The notes below the pieces were generated by a model. That model saw only the letters and a program-made list of their open reading frames with translations, did no database searches and had not been told where the DNA came from. Position numbers and translations under genes: made by a program. From contig JBITNC010000001.1 of NCBI GenBank assembly GCA_050084985.1, forward strand, positions 15,128,001 to 15,192,000: a stretch of 64,000 bases of DNA, read 5' to 3'. This stretch comes from Nageia nagi. Lineage: Eukaryota > Pinophyta. Of the stretch, positions 23,032-34,554 are shown piece after piece. The first letter of the stretch is position 1, and each line of letters begins with the position of its first letter.

Positions 23032-23036
23032 CCATG
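23032..23036. repeat. target-site duplication CCATG (right)
   Basis: Matches 16,966-16,970 exactly and flanks the 5' LTR. Confidence 0.9.
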
Positions 23037-26000
23037 CATTACCATTGATTGGTATGGATGGGTTGCAGATCCCACTTGTCATTAGCATAATGCAAACTAC
23101 CATTCTCTACTATTTTAGCATCCCAATCAATAGTATGAAAAGAAGGAGAAGTCAGGTGAGACCATCTTGAGTGGGCATGATCATTGTTAATGGTTGGATC
23201 CTCCCATCCCACAACATGAGTATCATTATTTCCTTGGTAATCCCACCCCATGGTAGCTGATGGAAATTGATGTGAAGTGTTCTTCACATAGGATTACCTT
23301 GATGATCCAAAACCATTATCATTAACTCTTCTTTGAACTAAAAGATGTTGAGACCAATGATGCTCATATGTTTGTGAATAACTAAGCAAGGGGAGGCATT
23401 GATGAGAGTGAGGTCTATAGGGATCCTTTGAAGCATTGTATAGAGTAATGGGACTAATAATACAAAAGGCATTAACCTAATAACTTAACAAAGAAAGAAG
23501 GTGATTAACTTCCATCACCACCTTTTTTATCTGGTCACATATCTATATCCATACATTATAGAAGACTTATAATTTATCAACAAGACTAAATTCCATGGAA
23601 GGATGTAAATCTTTAAATATGATTTTATTTCTAGAATTCCAAATATAAAATAACAAACTAACTTTGAAAATTGCAAAACTTCACACAAGGGTAACATGAA
23701 AGTGACAAAGTCCCCTAATAAAGCATTTTACCATGAAAAGTGAACTAACATGTATGGGGAAAAAAAGGATGTCATTGACTCCTAGGCCAAAGATGAATAT
23801 TTATAAGTCCATTAAAAGTGGAGGCAAGATTCATGTTCCTAGAAAAAAGGAAATCTAGGATCATGAAAACCTAAATGGGTGAGCCTAGAGCCAAGAGGGA
23901 GTACATGGTAGGGTACACTCCAAGAAAAGAAATATTTTTTTGGCTTCAGATAGGAAGCCCAAGTTGCTTGAAACCAAGATTTACAAAAAGTATAAGTGGA
24001 AATCAAGTCCTATTTTTCATTAACTTAGGAATAGTGGGAAAATATGGTAAGATCTAGTTGTAACCATTCCTAGCTCTATAGTTGAGCAAAGGAATATTTG
24101 CATGCCAAGCCCAATATTTCCACTAGGGCTTTTGAGATTTAACTCCAATTTCATGCCACATAGAAAAAATAGTTTTTTCAATGATTGTATCATAAGTGGT
24201 CTTATCTGCACTGCTCATTTGTTACATGCATTTGAAAATACCAAAGGGGATATAATCCTTGGTGTGCCTTGAGAAACAAATCAACAATCATGATCAATCC
24301 TCTTTTTAAGAACTTCTTAGCATAAACCTAAGGAACTTGCACTAATGGGAAATTTTGTATTTTAAGGGCATTAACTCAAATTCATTTATGAAAACTAGCA
24401 CCTTTCCAAGTAATCCATGGGTTGAGTTATTGCCAATCCTTCCATATGCTCTTGATAAAAAAGAAGCCATGGATTTTGATAAACACTAAAGTTAAAATCA
24501 ATGAGGAAAAGTCCATTCTAGCACATGCTCTACAATTAAGGGTAAACCCAACAAAAATAAAATGTCAAATGAGCATTTTCTAGGCTTTAAAGCCTTTTGA
24601 ATTCTTGAAGGATCAATTTGGCACATAATATAATTCCTTTCTTTCTATAATCAAACATACCCATCCCCTAGAATCTCTAGGAAGAAGACACATAGACCAT
24701 GGTACTACGTGAAAACCTTTTTTATATGAACTAATTGACCATAACAAATTACATAAAAGCTTTTCAAGTTTATTATAACATGCTTGTGATAGGACCCAAT
24801 AAGAGTAGTATACATGGGTCAAAGCTAAGACCTTAGAGAAAATTTTAAATTTGCCAACTCAGGATAAATTTTTGGTAGTCTGATGCTCAAGTTTCTTCTC
24901 CACCTTAGATATGAAATGATTCTAGAGTTGCAAGGGGGAACCTTGAAAGAAAAATGGAATGCTAAGGATTTTGAAAATTTCTCGTAACATAAACTAGTGC
25001 CACTGATACTAATCAAGCCATCTAGGCTTAGGAAAGGGAGATTTCCTGTAACAAGAAGTCTTCTTCCATTAAATAATGGAGCCATAAGCTTTACAAAAGG
25101 TATCTAAATATTTAAGAGCTTCAAATACTAATTCCCCATCCTCAACAAAATGACCATTTATGAGTAGGTCTAAGTTTCTAGGAAGTTCAATTCCCCCCAA
25201 GAAAGCCAAGGGAAGAATATTTGGTAAGTAGATAACCAAACATATCTATAACCAAAATGTATGAGGTAGAGTTCAAGGGGCATCCTTGTTTAATAGATAT
25301 AGAAAGTACAATAGCTTCAATTTGAATATTAGTAAGATAAATGACTATTGAAGCATCCTAAAACAACATTTTAACTATAGTCACAAGCTATGACCCAAAT
25401 TCAAGATCTTTTACATGGAAAGGATGAAAACTCATTCAATTTTATCATAGGATTTCTCAAAATCAATCTTTATGAAAAGGGATTGTTGATTTGACATTTG
25501 ATCCCATTCCATACCTTCCCAAATAGCCAAAAAATGATCAAGAATATAACAATTATAGATGAACCTATATTGTTTAGGTCAAACAATCAAGAGTAGGAAA
25601 GGCTGAAGTTGAAGGGCTAAAGCCTTCACTATAATTTTGTAGATGATATTAAAAGGAGTTATGGGCCTCCAATTTATAATGAATTCTTTTTTCCTAGTTT
25701 AGGAATGAAATTTATGTTCCATTTATTAATAATGGGACTAAGGGAGTCAAACCTCGAAGCTTCAAGATAATCCTATTATATGCTAGGGCTAACAAAATCC
25801 CAATAAGTATTATAAAATTTTCATATGACACCATCTAATCCAAGGGACTTGGTATCTTCCATCTAGGACATAGCATCAACTAAGTCTATATGATATAATA
25901 GAGATTCACACTCTCTTGTCTAAGCCTTAGAAAGATGAATGAGGATAACATCTTTACAACATTGCAATGCTTACTCTCTTTCATAGGTAAATTGCTAAGT

Positions 26001-27215
26001 AAAAAGCACCTGGGTGTTGTGCTAAGTGAAAGTATTTGAAATATCTAGTAGTGAGTTAAGGCTCACCATATTTTCCAAAAGGATTTTAAATTGATTTGAT
26101 TTTCTAGGAGATTGAATACATTGAGATAATTCTTTAGACACCTCATCACTAATTTTAAGCTAATGTAGGTGAGCCTTAATTTGTGCCCCTTTTGTATCAT
26201 AAATATCAATCAACATGAGCTCATGTCGGATCTAAGCAAGATGAATTTGGAAAGAAATATCAAAAGGATTGGATTGTAAATGAAGAGAGGCTTTGGCAAA
26301 TTCATCTCTTAGAGAAAAAATGGAGCGAAACCTAAATTGGGCAACTTTCTTCCATAGAATCCTAAGCAAAGTAGTTGTGTAAAAAATAATTTTATCCCAC
26401 CATTTAATCTATCTAAAACCTCCTTTGAATTTGGGAATAAGATTCCAAACCCTTTGGATATTAAAAAGTGTAGCATCATGCTGGAGGAAAGAGGTATTGA
26501 TAAAAAACTAAGACTTAAAATGTCTTTGAGGGGGAGAAACAACAACCAAGATGAACATGATGGGCATGTGGTCTGAGGCTATCATACCAATAATAGAATC
26601 AACAAAAGGAACTGAGGGTGCCTTCTAGAGAAAGTGACTTCTTGTTGATCCAACAACATAGTTGTATTAATTCTTTTCAACACTCTAGTAAAGCCAACTT
26701 GAAAGTTGGAACATGTGTACCATGCATGTTAGTATAAAAAACCCCAACTTATTTTTCATAAAATACCATGCATGTATTTCCTTGAAGGATCACCTATTAG
26801 GATGGTGAATCAACTTATGAAAATATTTTTTAACCATGTTGAAATCATCACACATAAGCCACATAGTAGAAGATAAGGAAAAAGCACACCATTTCTAAAG
26901 GGTCATTTTCCCAAGTGATAAAATTATCTTTCCATAAACAACTACCTGAATGATAGCTCAATCATTTCCATGTAGGTGACTAGTAGCATACATTTGGCTA
27001 CCAAGACATAACATATAAGATGCATATTCTAGGGTGAAATATGAATCTTTACCTTCTTGCAAATAAATAAAATCAAGGTGACCATAAATACTAGAATATG
27101 TATTAAAATATTTTTAGACCATATACCATATGATTGGGTCTGTTAGTCCTTTAACATTCCATGAGAGAAAAATCATTCATATGAGTTAATTTGCATTCCT
27201 CTATTAGCTTCATCA
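23037..27215 (-). pseudogene. LINE ORF2 remnant: endonuclease, reverse transcriptase, zf-RVT-like tail
   Basis: On the minus strand 27,195-26,480 is an APE-type endonuclease remnant, starting FLSWNVKGL and later ASDHMPIM (the conserved SDH motif). The RT follows at about 25,870-25,100: KSLGLDGVI (cf. 'KSPGPDG'), then ITPFNIIYKIIVKALALQLQ, YILDHFLAIWEGMEW and KIDFEKSYDKIEW-like blocks. The motif-C position reads FVED where FADD is expected. Near 24,800-24,650 the frame reads LEKLLCNLLWS and KKGFHVVPWSMC, typical of the post-RT region of plant L1-type LINEs. The 3' end is hidden by the gypsy insertion at 23,032. Dozens of stops and frameshifts show it is dead. Confidence 0.85.
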
Positions 27216-27399
27216 GCCTTGTATATCAATAATTGAAAGGAATTTCTTGTGTGCTTTTCCAACTTCCTCAAGTAGGAATTTGTGTGTCTTTTCTTATTAG
27301 GATGATAAAATGGGTCTTCTCGAGGAGGGCTATTGAACTGCCATCATGTTCCTAGAGAATGAACATCTTCAACAACTTCCAATTGCTGGATGATTGAAT

Positions 27400-28205
27400 A
27401 TATTGGAGGGAGAATACCACCATTATCATTTAATTTATTGTTATTTGAAGGAGTGGGTGTCACATGGGTCAAACTCTATACCTACACTTGTAATGGGGGT
27501 TTGAGAGTGGTTACCTAAGCATAACTCATCAAGCCTTGGCCATAATTCTGGGGTGTATTCCCATTCCCTTTATTATGGGATACTTTTTACCATTCTCTAT
27601 TACCATCCTTAAAAGGATGCATAGGAGTGATGGAGGTTAGAACCATAGAGGTAGTTATTGCTACCTTGGTCTTGAATTTATCTACCATTAATGGATAGTC
27701 CTTGATCTAGTGTGAATTCAACTAACAACTATAGAAGGTTTTAGGCATAATAACATACACTACTCCTTTGTTCATGCGATTAGATCCTACCTAAATATCT
27801 AAATACTCCTCCAAATTTTTGGTGAGGTCCACTTTAACACACATCCTCTTGGTTGATTGACCCTAAATGAACCATGTGGGTTCATCACATACGAACTCAT
27901 CAAGGAGACACTAAATTTTTCATGAATGGCCAAAGGGATAGGGGGATAGTTTTGAATTCTACCCAAACACGTATAACCAAATTAACAGAGTTAGACGTTG
28001 AGAATTCCCATCTCCAAGGTTAAAAATAAAATGTGATATGAACATAGCTTAATCCCTTACTAAGGAATTTTTAGACTTATTCAAGGTGGTAAAAATGAAA
28101 GTGGAAAAAACCTTTAGTAAAGTTTTGCATATGCTCAACTTGGATACCATAAAATCACTAATATTGATCAATCTATGTATTGAGGATGGAGTTCAATGGG
28201 ATACA
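27400..28205 (-). pseudogene. LINE ORF1 remnant (DUF4283-like plus CCHC)
   Basis: Minus-strand segments read NLVIRVWVEFKTIPLSLWPF, then KRMCVKVDLTKNLEEYLDI, then a decayed knuckle near 27,735 (KTFYSC...SHQIKDY). DUF4283 domains and a zinc knuckle are usual in ORF1 of plant L1 LINEs, where 'VRVWV...LP...W' and 'LVE.DL' blocks occur. It lies directly upstream of ORF2 in the same direction. Frame changes are needed between blocks. Confidence 0.65.
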
Positions 28206-29645
28206 CCCCAAGAAATAAGAGAAGCAAGAGATGGGAGACCATGTACTATATCCTTATTTTGTAGATTGATTAGATAGTGTGGATTGATGTGTTCAGATAT
28301 AAAGTGCCAAAGAGTGATGATATTTGCAATATGAATATTGAGTACCTAATTGTTGGAAGCTACAATATTAAGCAAAAATATTCTCCCAACTCCTTAAGAT
28401 TTCGCTACAATTTGATAATCTCTTAATTTATCCCTGATGAAGTAAACCTTCTTACCTTTCATAGTGTTAAACTTGAACTTTAGATTATTTTCCAACATCT
28501 TGCTAATTGACATGAGGTTCTTTGTGAGCCCTGGTACATACAAGACCTCTTTGATCTAAAATTTATTCTTTACAAGATGAATGTGAATATCACCCTTGCC
28601 TTCAATGTCATGGGATGTGTCATCACCCAATTGAACATGACTAGGATTTGTATTATCATCCAATGAATAAAACCAATCATTTCAACAAATTATGTGATTG
28701 GAAGTACTAGAATTAACATACCAAGTGGGTGAGATAGAAGGTTTCTATTGATGAAAAAGTGGGAGATTGCCAACATCTTTAGTCACTTCATAAACATTAT
28801 TTGCAATATTTCCTTATTGATATCTTCATTATGGTATTATTTATTTAAAATCCTCCCAATTCTAAGGATTTTTACCTTTTTTATTTATTATTATTATTGC
28901 TCAAAGAGCCTTGAGCAAAAGAATTGTACCAAAAATTCTACAATTCATGCCCTTTCTTGTCATAAATCAAATAACTCTTCTTTTGCTTATCATTGGATTA
29001 TGAGGGATGTTTTTATTTACCTTTCTGTTGGAATGGTTTCTTACCTATTTTATTGGACATAATTGCTTGTTGCTCTTCATGAGAATTATCATTGAAGGCT
29101 TCTTCTTATTGCAATATATTCACCAACTTTTCAAAGGTAGGTTTTTATTTCAGAATATTCAAGGAAGTCACAAAGGTATAAAATTTCTTTAGGAGTGCTA
29201 TCAAGATAATGGGTACTAGGAGTGTGTCTTCCATGGTCTCTCCTAATGTTTGTATGAAGGATCAAAGTTCTAAAATATGATAAAGGAAAGATTTCAATTT
29301 GTCTCCACCTTTCAACCTTAGTGTGTGTAACTATCCTTGAAGGTGGAAAATCTTGTTTAGGTTCTTGGACTCGTAGACTTGTTGCAACTTCTTCCATGCA
29401 TATTCAAAATTAGTGCACTCACAAACATGAGGCTAGAAATAATTTGAGATGCAAAGTAAGATGACAATAAGTGCCTTATTTTTATGTTGATCAAACTTAT
29501 TTTGGTCTTATCTAGTTGTTATTGGATGCATTTTAGTTCCAATGACAATCTCCCATAGTTCTTTAAATCAAAGGATTTCTTGAATCTTCATTTTCTAGGT
29601 GACATAATTATCTTCCTTCAACACTTGGGAATTGGGGAGTAACAT
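28206..29645 (-). pseudogene. Ty1/copia gag-protease-GAG_pre remnant
   Basis: Read on the minus strand from 29,640: EDNYVTWKMK-like and ELWEIVIGT blocks, ALIVILLCIS, YAWKKLQQVYES, LRLKGGDKLKSF and PTFEKLVNILQ match UBN2/Retrotran_gag_2 of copia elements. A decayed knuckle (YDKKGHEL) lies near 28,930. The protease region then has LGDDTSHDIEGKGDIHI-like and LYVPGLTKNLMSISKMLE blocks. GAG_pre follows, ending LINLQNKDIVHGLPSL at about 28,215. Similarity stops abruptly where LINE ORF1 begins, so the LINE probably inserted here. No integrase or RT of this copy is seen. Confidence 0.8.
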
Positions 29646-30289
29646 TTTAGGGGTGATCTAGTGCATGCTTATTTTTTAAGTTTTGGTCTTCTCCAATCAA
29701 TAGTATTCAATAAATAATTTGTTAAAAAAAAACTCTCTTTGGAGTTTGTAAACAATTTGGTCTCCCCCTTTCAAATTTGCCATTAAAAGTCAATTTTTTC
29801 CTCCTCTAAGGTAGTAATTATGCCCTCAAAATAAATTTTATACATTTAATTTTATTTGTAGCTTAAAAAATTAATATAAACACATGCTAATTAAAAGTTT
29901 AAGTTATAGAGGGATTTAAACTCTTAACCTCCTTTTGTCAAATTTGATGTCTTAGCAATGCACCAAATGCTTTACCTTGATCAAATAATGAATTGAAATG
30001 TGTTTGTTGTGTTAAGTTGGTCTTCCTCCCTTATAAATATATTTTTTTTATGGGTAAATATGTTAACTCCACCAATGAATTTATCTCCTCCAATTTTAAA
30101 TTATTTATTAGGCAAAGTATTTTACTCCAATTTTATCTACAAATTTGATGGGCTTCACATTATTTTTAAAGCAATTTCACTTCTAATTAAATTGAAATGC
30201 CAATAATGTCTCTTCTAAGCAAATTTAATTTGTTTTATTTTTTTTATTTTTTTAATTTGAAAGTGAGGCTAGGTGCTAGGAAATGAGGC
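29646..30289. other. AT-rich stretch, probable copia upstream region
   Basis: No primer-binding site or LTR end could be recognised upstream of the minus-strand copia gag. A SINE-like tract lies within it (next entry). The plus-strand frame 30,000-30,206 has no recognisable similarity. Confidence 0.4.
29885..29968 (-). mobile_element. tRNA-derived SINE-like tract
   Basis: On the minus strand, ggtgcattgctaagaca resembles an RNA polymerase III box A. About 30 bases later aggttaagagtttaaatccc resembles box B (GGTTCGAATCC). The spacing fits a tRNA head. A poly(A) tail and target duplication were not established. Confidence 0.4.
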
Positions 30290-30410
30290 AAATAACATCA
30301 AATCATGTGAGGGGAGTTAGAGAGCCAAGTGGGTGTTTAAACCTATCAAGTGGGAAAAAGGAGGTTCCAAGTTCAAAACTCTCCCCTTTCACATGATGTT
30401 TATATGCTAA
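30290..30410 (+). mobile_element. tRNA-derived SINE-like tract
   Basis: On the plus strand gagccaagtgggtgttta (box A-like) is followed by aggttccaagttcaaaactc (box B-like). The spacing is suitable for an internal Pol III promoter. The 3' body and tail are unclear. Confidence 0.35.
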
Positions 30411-31411
30411 ATCCACTTGATGATTTCCAATTGGTATTGATGTGACCGAGTGTGACTCCTAGGTAAGTTTGTCGAAAGAGAACCCCATAGATACAAAATC
30501 TAATTTAGAGGTATTAATCTAAGAGGATGGACTACCAACAAAATAAATGAGGAAAATAATTGATTTTTTGAGATTTTATATTATAAATTTAATTCTTCAA
30601 TCTCATTGGCTAGTAAATACTTGGATTATTACCTCAATTGGGCATGGTGGTGGAGTGGGGAAATTGTGCTCATTCAAGGTGGTAGGAGGAAGTAACATGG
30701 AGGGGCTACATAAGTGAAGAAGGGACCACATTGAGGGAGGTTACAATGGTGAGATTGTGATATTACCATGTGGTTTTATATTTTAGAGCTTGGGCTACAT
30801 TTTTCATAAAGGTTAGGTGATACATTTTTATTTGTAAGTTCATAGATGCTATTTCATTATCTACAATGTTGTATACATTGGAGATAATACAAGGGAAGCA
30901 TGTGAGTGGAGGGTATTGGCATTATCCTCTATGTTTGGGTGGAGTGTGTTGTTGTTCTCCTCTAATATGCATATATTATTTACAACATAGGGTAGTCTAT
31001 GGATAATCAAGAGCTAACACTATGTATGCAAGGTATTGCTAAGATCAGCTCATAGGGTTTACATTGGTATAGTCCACTATTATCAATATGTAAGCACCAA
31101 AAGGATATATCACTAGCACTCAACACTATAATAAGGATGATGAGGTAGTGTAATGGGAATGATTGAGTAGTGGGCATTGGGTATTGTGATGCATAATGCA
31201 AATGGAGAGGGTAATTAGGACTCAAGGTTGAAGGAAAGTATTGGTAGCTAGTTTGCTTACTACAAATCAAATACATACCCCTTTGTCCATTTTTCAACAA
31301 GTTCTTCAAATATTGCAAATTTCATCATAGTATATGCTTCCCACTCAAATTGATATTTTATTCTACAAGTTTTGTGGTAGATAAGTATCTCATATTTGCA
31401 ATGGTTAGGAT
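30411..31411. other. no recognised feature
   Basis: Sequence between the SINE-like tract and the copia element. A 103-codon minus-strand frame (31,007-31,318) has no similarity I recognise and is probably chance. Confidence 0.4.
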
Positions 31412-31416
31412 GGAGA
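31412..31416. repeat. target-site duplication GGAGA (left)
   Basis: GGAGA here is repeated at 41,485-41,489, flanking the two copia LTRs. Confidence 0.8.
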
Positions 31417-31910
31417 TGTTGAAGTTTTTAATTTTGCAAACTTGTTAGAATAAAATGTAATTGCATTTCCAAAATGCCCCCGCATTTCCTAAACATCACC
31501 ACCCTTTGATTTTTCAAAATACTTGCACCCTTTATGTTTTTCTAGAACACCATCATATTTCTGAAATGCTATCATGTTTCAATAGGCCTACCATGTTTTG
31601 TCAGTATTTTTGATAGCTATGAGTATTTATCATATTTTCATACATTTTTCTATAGTTGCATGTTGTTGTAAGGTATGTTACTTGTTTAGGATGATGGGAG
31701 AGTGGTCTAGAACATTAATGTAACTCCAATTTAGATAATTTATGTAGATTCTTAGTGGATTTGTGTAATAGTCCATAACATTCATTTTTGGTCAAAATTG
31801 TAACCTCCATGAGCTTAGATTCGTTACTCATTGAGGCCTTATAAATTATACCTTGAATTTGCTAATTGAGATATGTTAGTGTGTGTTCAACTATTGTATA
31901 TTATTTCATA
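31417..31910 (+). mobile_element. 5' LTR of the copia element
   Basis: It starts TGTTGAAG and ends ...TTTCATA just before the primer-binding site. It aligns with 41,011-41,484 over its length, for example 'ggatgatgggagagt' and 'gattcttagtggattt'. Both copies end CATA and not in the canonical CA. Confidence 0.88.
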
Positions 31911-31923
31911 TTGGCATAAGAGC
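31911..31923 (+). promoter_or_regulatory. primer-binding site (initiator tRNA-Met type)
   Basis: The sequence ttggcataagagc differs at a few sites from TTGGTATCAGAGC, the usual copia primer-binding site complementary to initiator tRNA-Met. It directly follows the 5' LTR. Confidence 0.75.
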
Positions 31924-32044
31924 TTATTGATGTTAGTTGGTTTTGAAGAGGTTATGAGTACTTTATAATAATGTAACAAGTTTTGCAAAAAAGTGATCCA
32001 AATAGGCTTGTAGTTTTTTTTTTGAGCTTGTTGGAGTGAGTGAG

Positions 32045-32336
32045 ATGGCTTCTGGAGTGAATTCTCTTCCCATACCATAGTTCAATGGTGAGGATTACAA
32101 ATATTGGGTATTAAAAATGAAGCACTTGCTCATAGGTAAGGGAATATCATACTTCCTCAAGCTAATAGGCTTGCTAAAAGAGAGGCTCAAAATAAGAATT
32201 CCTTTGCTATATACCATATCCAATCAGCCTTGGACAAGAGACTCTTCCTAAGGATTGCTAGTTGCAATACGACAAAGGATGCATGGAAGGTCTTGAAGGA
32301 TGAATTCCAAGGTAATGACCAAGTGAAGGAAGTGAG
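32045..32336 (+). repeat. upstream copy of a tandem duplication of the gag 5' end
   Basis: 292 bases starting at a gag ATG are nearly identical (about 97% by eye) to the sequence beginning at 32,337, which has the same ATG. This copy lacks 40 bases after 'ggaatatca'; the deleted segment is bounded by atca repeats, so a microhomology deletion is likely. The deletion shifts the frame. Both copies share a TAG at codon 12. Confidence 0.92.
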
Positions 32337-32840
32337 ATGGCTTCTAGAGTGAATTCTCTTCCTATACCATAGTTCAATGGTGAGGATTACAAATATTGGG
32401 TATTAAAGATGAAGCACTTGCTCATAGGTAAGGGAATATCAGACATCATTGAATATGGCTATGTGGAACCAAATTGGATCATACTTCCTCAAGCTGATAG
32501 GCTTGCTAAAAGAGAGGCTCAAAATAAGAATTCCTTTGCTATATACCATATCCAATCAGCCTTGGACAAGAGGCTCTTCCTAAGGATTGCTAGTTGCAAT
32601 ACAATAAATGATGTATGGAAGGTCTTGAAGGATGAATTCCAAGGTAATGACCAAGTGAAGGAAGTGAGGCTTCAGACCTTGAAAATAGAGTTTGAAAATA
32701 TGAAGCAAAAAGAGGATGAGAAAGTAGGAGAGTATTATGTTAAAGGGAAGCATTATGTCCAAATTATGGAGACACTTGGAGAGGAGATCAAAAATTCTAT
32801 TATAGTGAAGAAACTGTTAAGAACACTTCTTCCCAAATAG
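32337..32840 (+). pseudogene. copia gag (UBN2-type)
   Basis: The frame from ATG 32,337 reads MASRVNSLPIP, then a TAG, then FNGEDYKYWVLKMK. It is followed by NSFAIYHIQSALDKRLF, DVWKVLKDEFQG, VKEVRLQTLKIEFENMK and LLRTLLPK, the UBN2/Retrotran_gag_2 pattern. A TAG at 32,838 and a second at 32,868 interrupt the same frame, which then continues into the next segment. The start is the second of two duplicated ATG regions. Gag would build the cytoplasmic particle. Confidence 0.93.
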
Positions 32841-32876
32841 AGCCAAATTACTATCATATTTGAATAGACCAAAGAT

Positions 32877-34085
32877 TTGAGAACCCTCACTCTTGATAAA
32901 CTCATTGATTCCTTGATGTCACATGAGGAAAGGCTTACTCCACCTATCAATGTTGGGAGTGTGAAAGAGAAGGCCTTCACTTATAGAGAAAGTGAAACTA
33001 GCACTAATGTTCAAGGGGGATCTCAAGGTAGAGGAAGAGGAAGGAGAGGTGGATTCCAAGGTAGAGGAGGATTCCAAGGAAGAGGTAGAGGGGATTCTCC
33101 AAGAGGTGATAAAAGAGACAAGCAATATTACTACTATAACAAGTATGGAAACTATGAGAGAGAATGTAGATTGAAGGCTTCTCAAGAAGGAGCCAAAAGT
33201 GCCAACTATGGTGAGGAGGATACATCCTCCACCTTATTCTTATCTTATGACCATTCAGCCCAAAAGCAAGATGATACATGGATCCTTGACATCGACTACT
33301 CCAACCACATGGCCAACATGGGAGATTTATTTTGTGCCATGGATGACTTATACAAGTCCCAAATCATACTTAGAGATGACAAAGTCATTCAAGTTGAAGA
33401 TATGGGAGCTACAGAGGTGTCCAAAAATGAAGGTAACAAGAAGGTAAATGATGCATATTTCATTCCAAAACTAAAACATAATTTTTTGAGTGTGAGGCAA
33501 ATGATGGAGAAGAACTACAAACTTGTGTTTAAGGATAGAAAATGTATGATTTATGATAAAAATCAAGGACATAAGCATATCACCATTATTTCCATAATAA
33601 ATAATATATTGTTTCCTCTTAAATTTGGTGAGCAAAGCTCCAATTGTTCTAATGTTGTTATTAATGATAAGAGTTGGCTTTTGCATTTGACATATGGGTA
33701 TCTCAACTTTAAAAGTTTGAAAATCTTGGTCTCCAATGAGATGGTGTATGGGATGCCCAAGGTACAAGATCATAAAGAATTGTGTGTCAAATGTGCTATG
33801 GGCAAGCATTCAAGATCAAGCTTCCCAAAAATTCAAGCATGGAGATCCTTTTACCACCTCCAATTGGTGCATAGTGACATATGTGGGCCAATGCAAACTC
33901 CAAGTATTGGTAAAAAGCTTTATTTCCTTACCTTCATTGATGATTGTACAATAATATGTTGGATTTACTTTCTTAAGCACAAGTATGAAGCTTTTGCATA
34001 CTTTAAGGAGTTCAAGAATAATGTTGAAAAGCAAAGTGGCTATAATTTGAAATGTTTAAGAACATATAGAGGGAGAGTTTTGTAG
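32877..34085 (+). pseudogene. copia gag end, zinc knuckle, protease, GAG_pre, integrase core
   Basis: In order, by codon from 32,877: gag C-terminal LDKLIDSLMSHEERL (1-20); a Gly/Arg-rich stretch (50-75); a knuckle reading QYYYYNKYGNYERECRLK (about 82-99), where three of the four ligands are changed; protease with DIDYSNHM where DSGCSNHM is usual (about 136); GAG_pre with HLTYGYLNFKSL (about 270); an integrase HHCC tail (CVKCAMGKHSRS); and the integrase core with HSDICGP and TFIDDCT, which retain the first two catalytic Asp. It ends in a double stop at 34,083-34,088. In-frame with gag, so one gag-pol frame is inferred. Confidence 0.93.
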
Positions 34086-34119
34086 TAATTAAATCTTGTA
34101 ATATTGTAAAGATTATGGT
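34086..34119 (+). pseudogene. frameshift junction in copia integrase
   Basis: The integrase leaves one frame at about 34,083 and resumes in another frame by 34,120. The bases between correspond to the loop before the third catalytic residue. A small indel is implied. Confidence 0.8.
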
Positions 34120-34554
34120 GTGAGAAGGCAATTCACTATTGCTTGCACTCCACAACAAAATGGTGTAGTTGAATGTAAGAATAAAACATTAGCTAATATG
34201 GCAAGAAACATGCTCCAAAATAAAGGATTAAGCATTATTTATTGGGCTAAAGCTATTAGGACAAAAGTGTATATTTTAAATAGATGTCCAACATCTAGTT
34301 TGGATGGCATATCTCCTTTTGAGGCCTGGTATAATAAAATACCAAATGTTAATCATGTTAGAGTATTTGGTTTCTTGGGTTATGTGCATGTTCCAAAGGA
34401 ACATAGACAAAAATTAGATCCAAAGAGTGAGACTTGCATATTTATTGGTTATTATGAATCAAGCAAAGCATATAGATTGTACAATCCCAAAAATCACAAA
34501 GTTGTTATTTCCAAAGATGTTATTTTTTATAAAGGGAGAGCATGGGGTCATTAA
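34120..34554 (+). pseudogene. copia integrase second half
   Basis: It begins RRQFTIACTPQQNGVVECKN, the 'TPQQNGVVER.N' block that holds the third catalytic residue (Glu) of the DDE triad. It continues with AKAIRTKVYILNRCPTSS, FEAWYNKIP and VRVFGFLGYVHVP, then IFIGYYESSKAYRLYNP, the C-terminal copia integrase signature. Integrase would insert the cDNA into the nucleus. Confidence 0.93.

Noticed and set aside
28748-29062. 104-codon plus-strand hydrophobic frame
   Set aside because: It is antisense to the minus-strand copia gag-protease remnant, which has clear family motifs.
29885-29968. functional tRNA gene
   Set aside because: The box-like blocks are degenerate and no cloverleaf with an acceptor stem could be drawn.
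31007-31318. 103-codon minus-strand frame
   Set aside because: No recognisable family, no splice or promoter context, and it lies between elements.
32580-33809. several minus-strand and alternate-frame open frames over the copia gag-pol
   Set aside because: Shadows of the plus-strand gag-pol frame, which has ordered copia domains.
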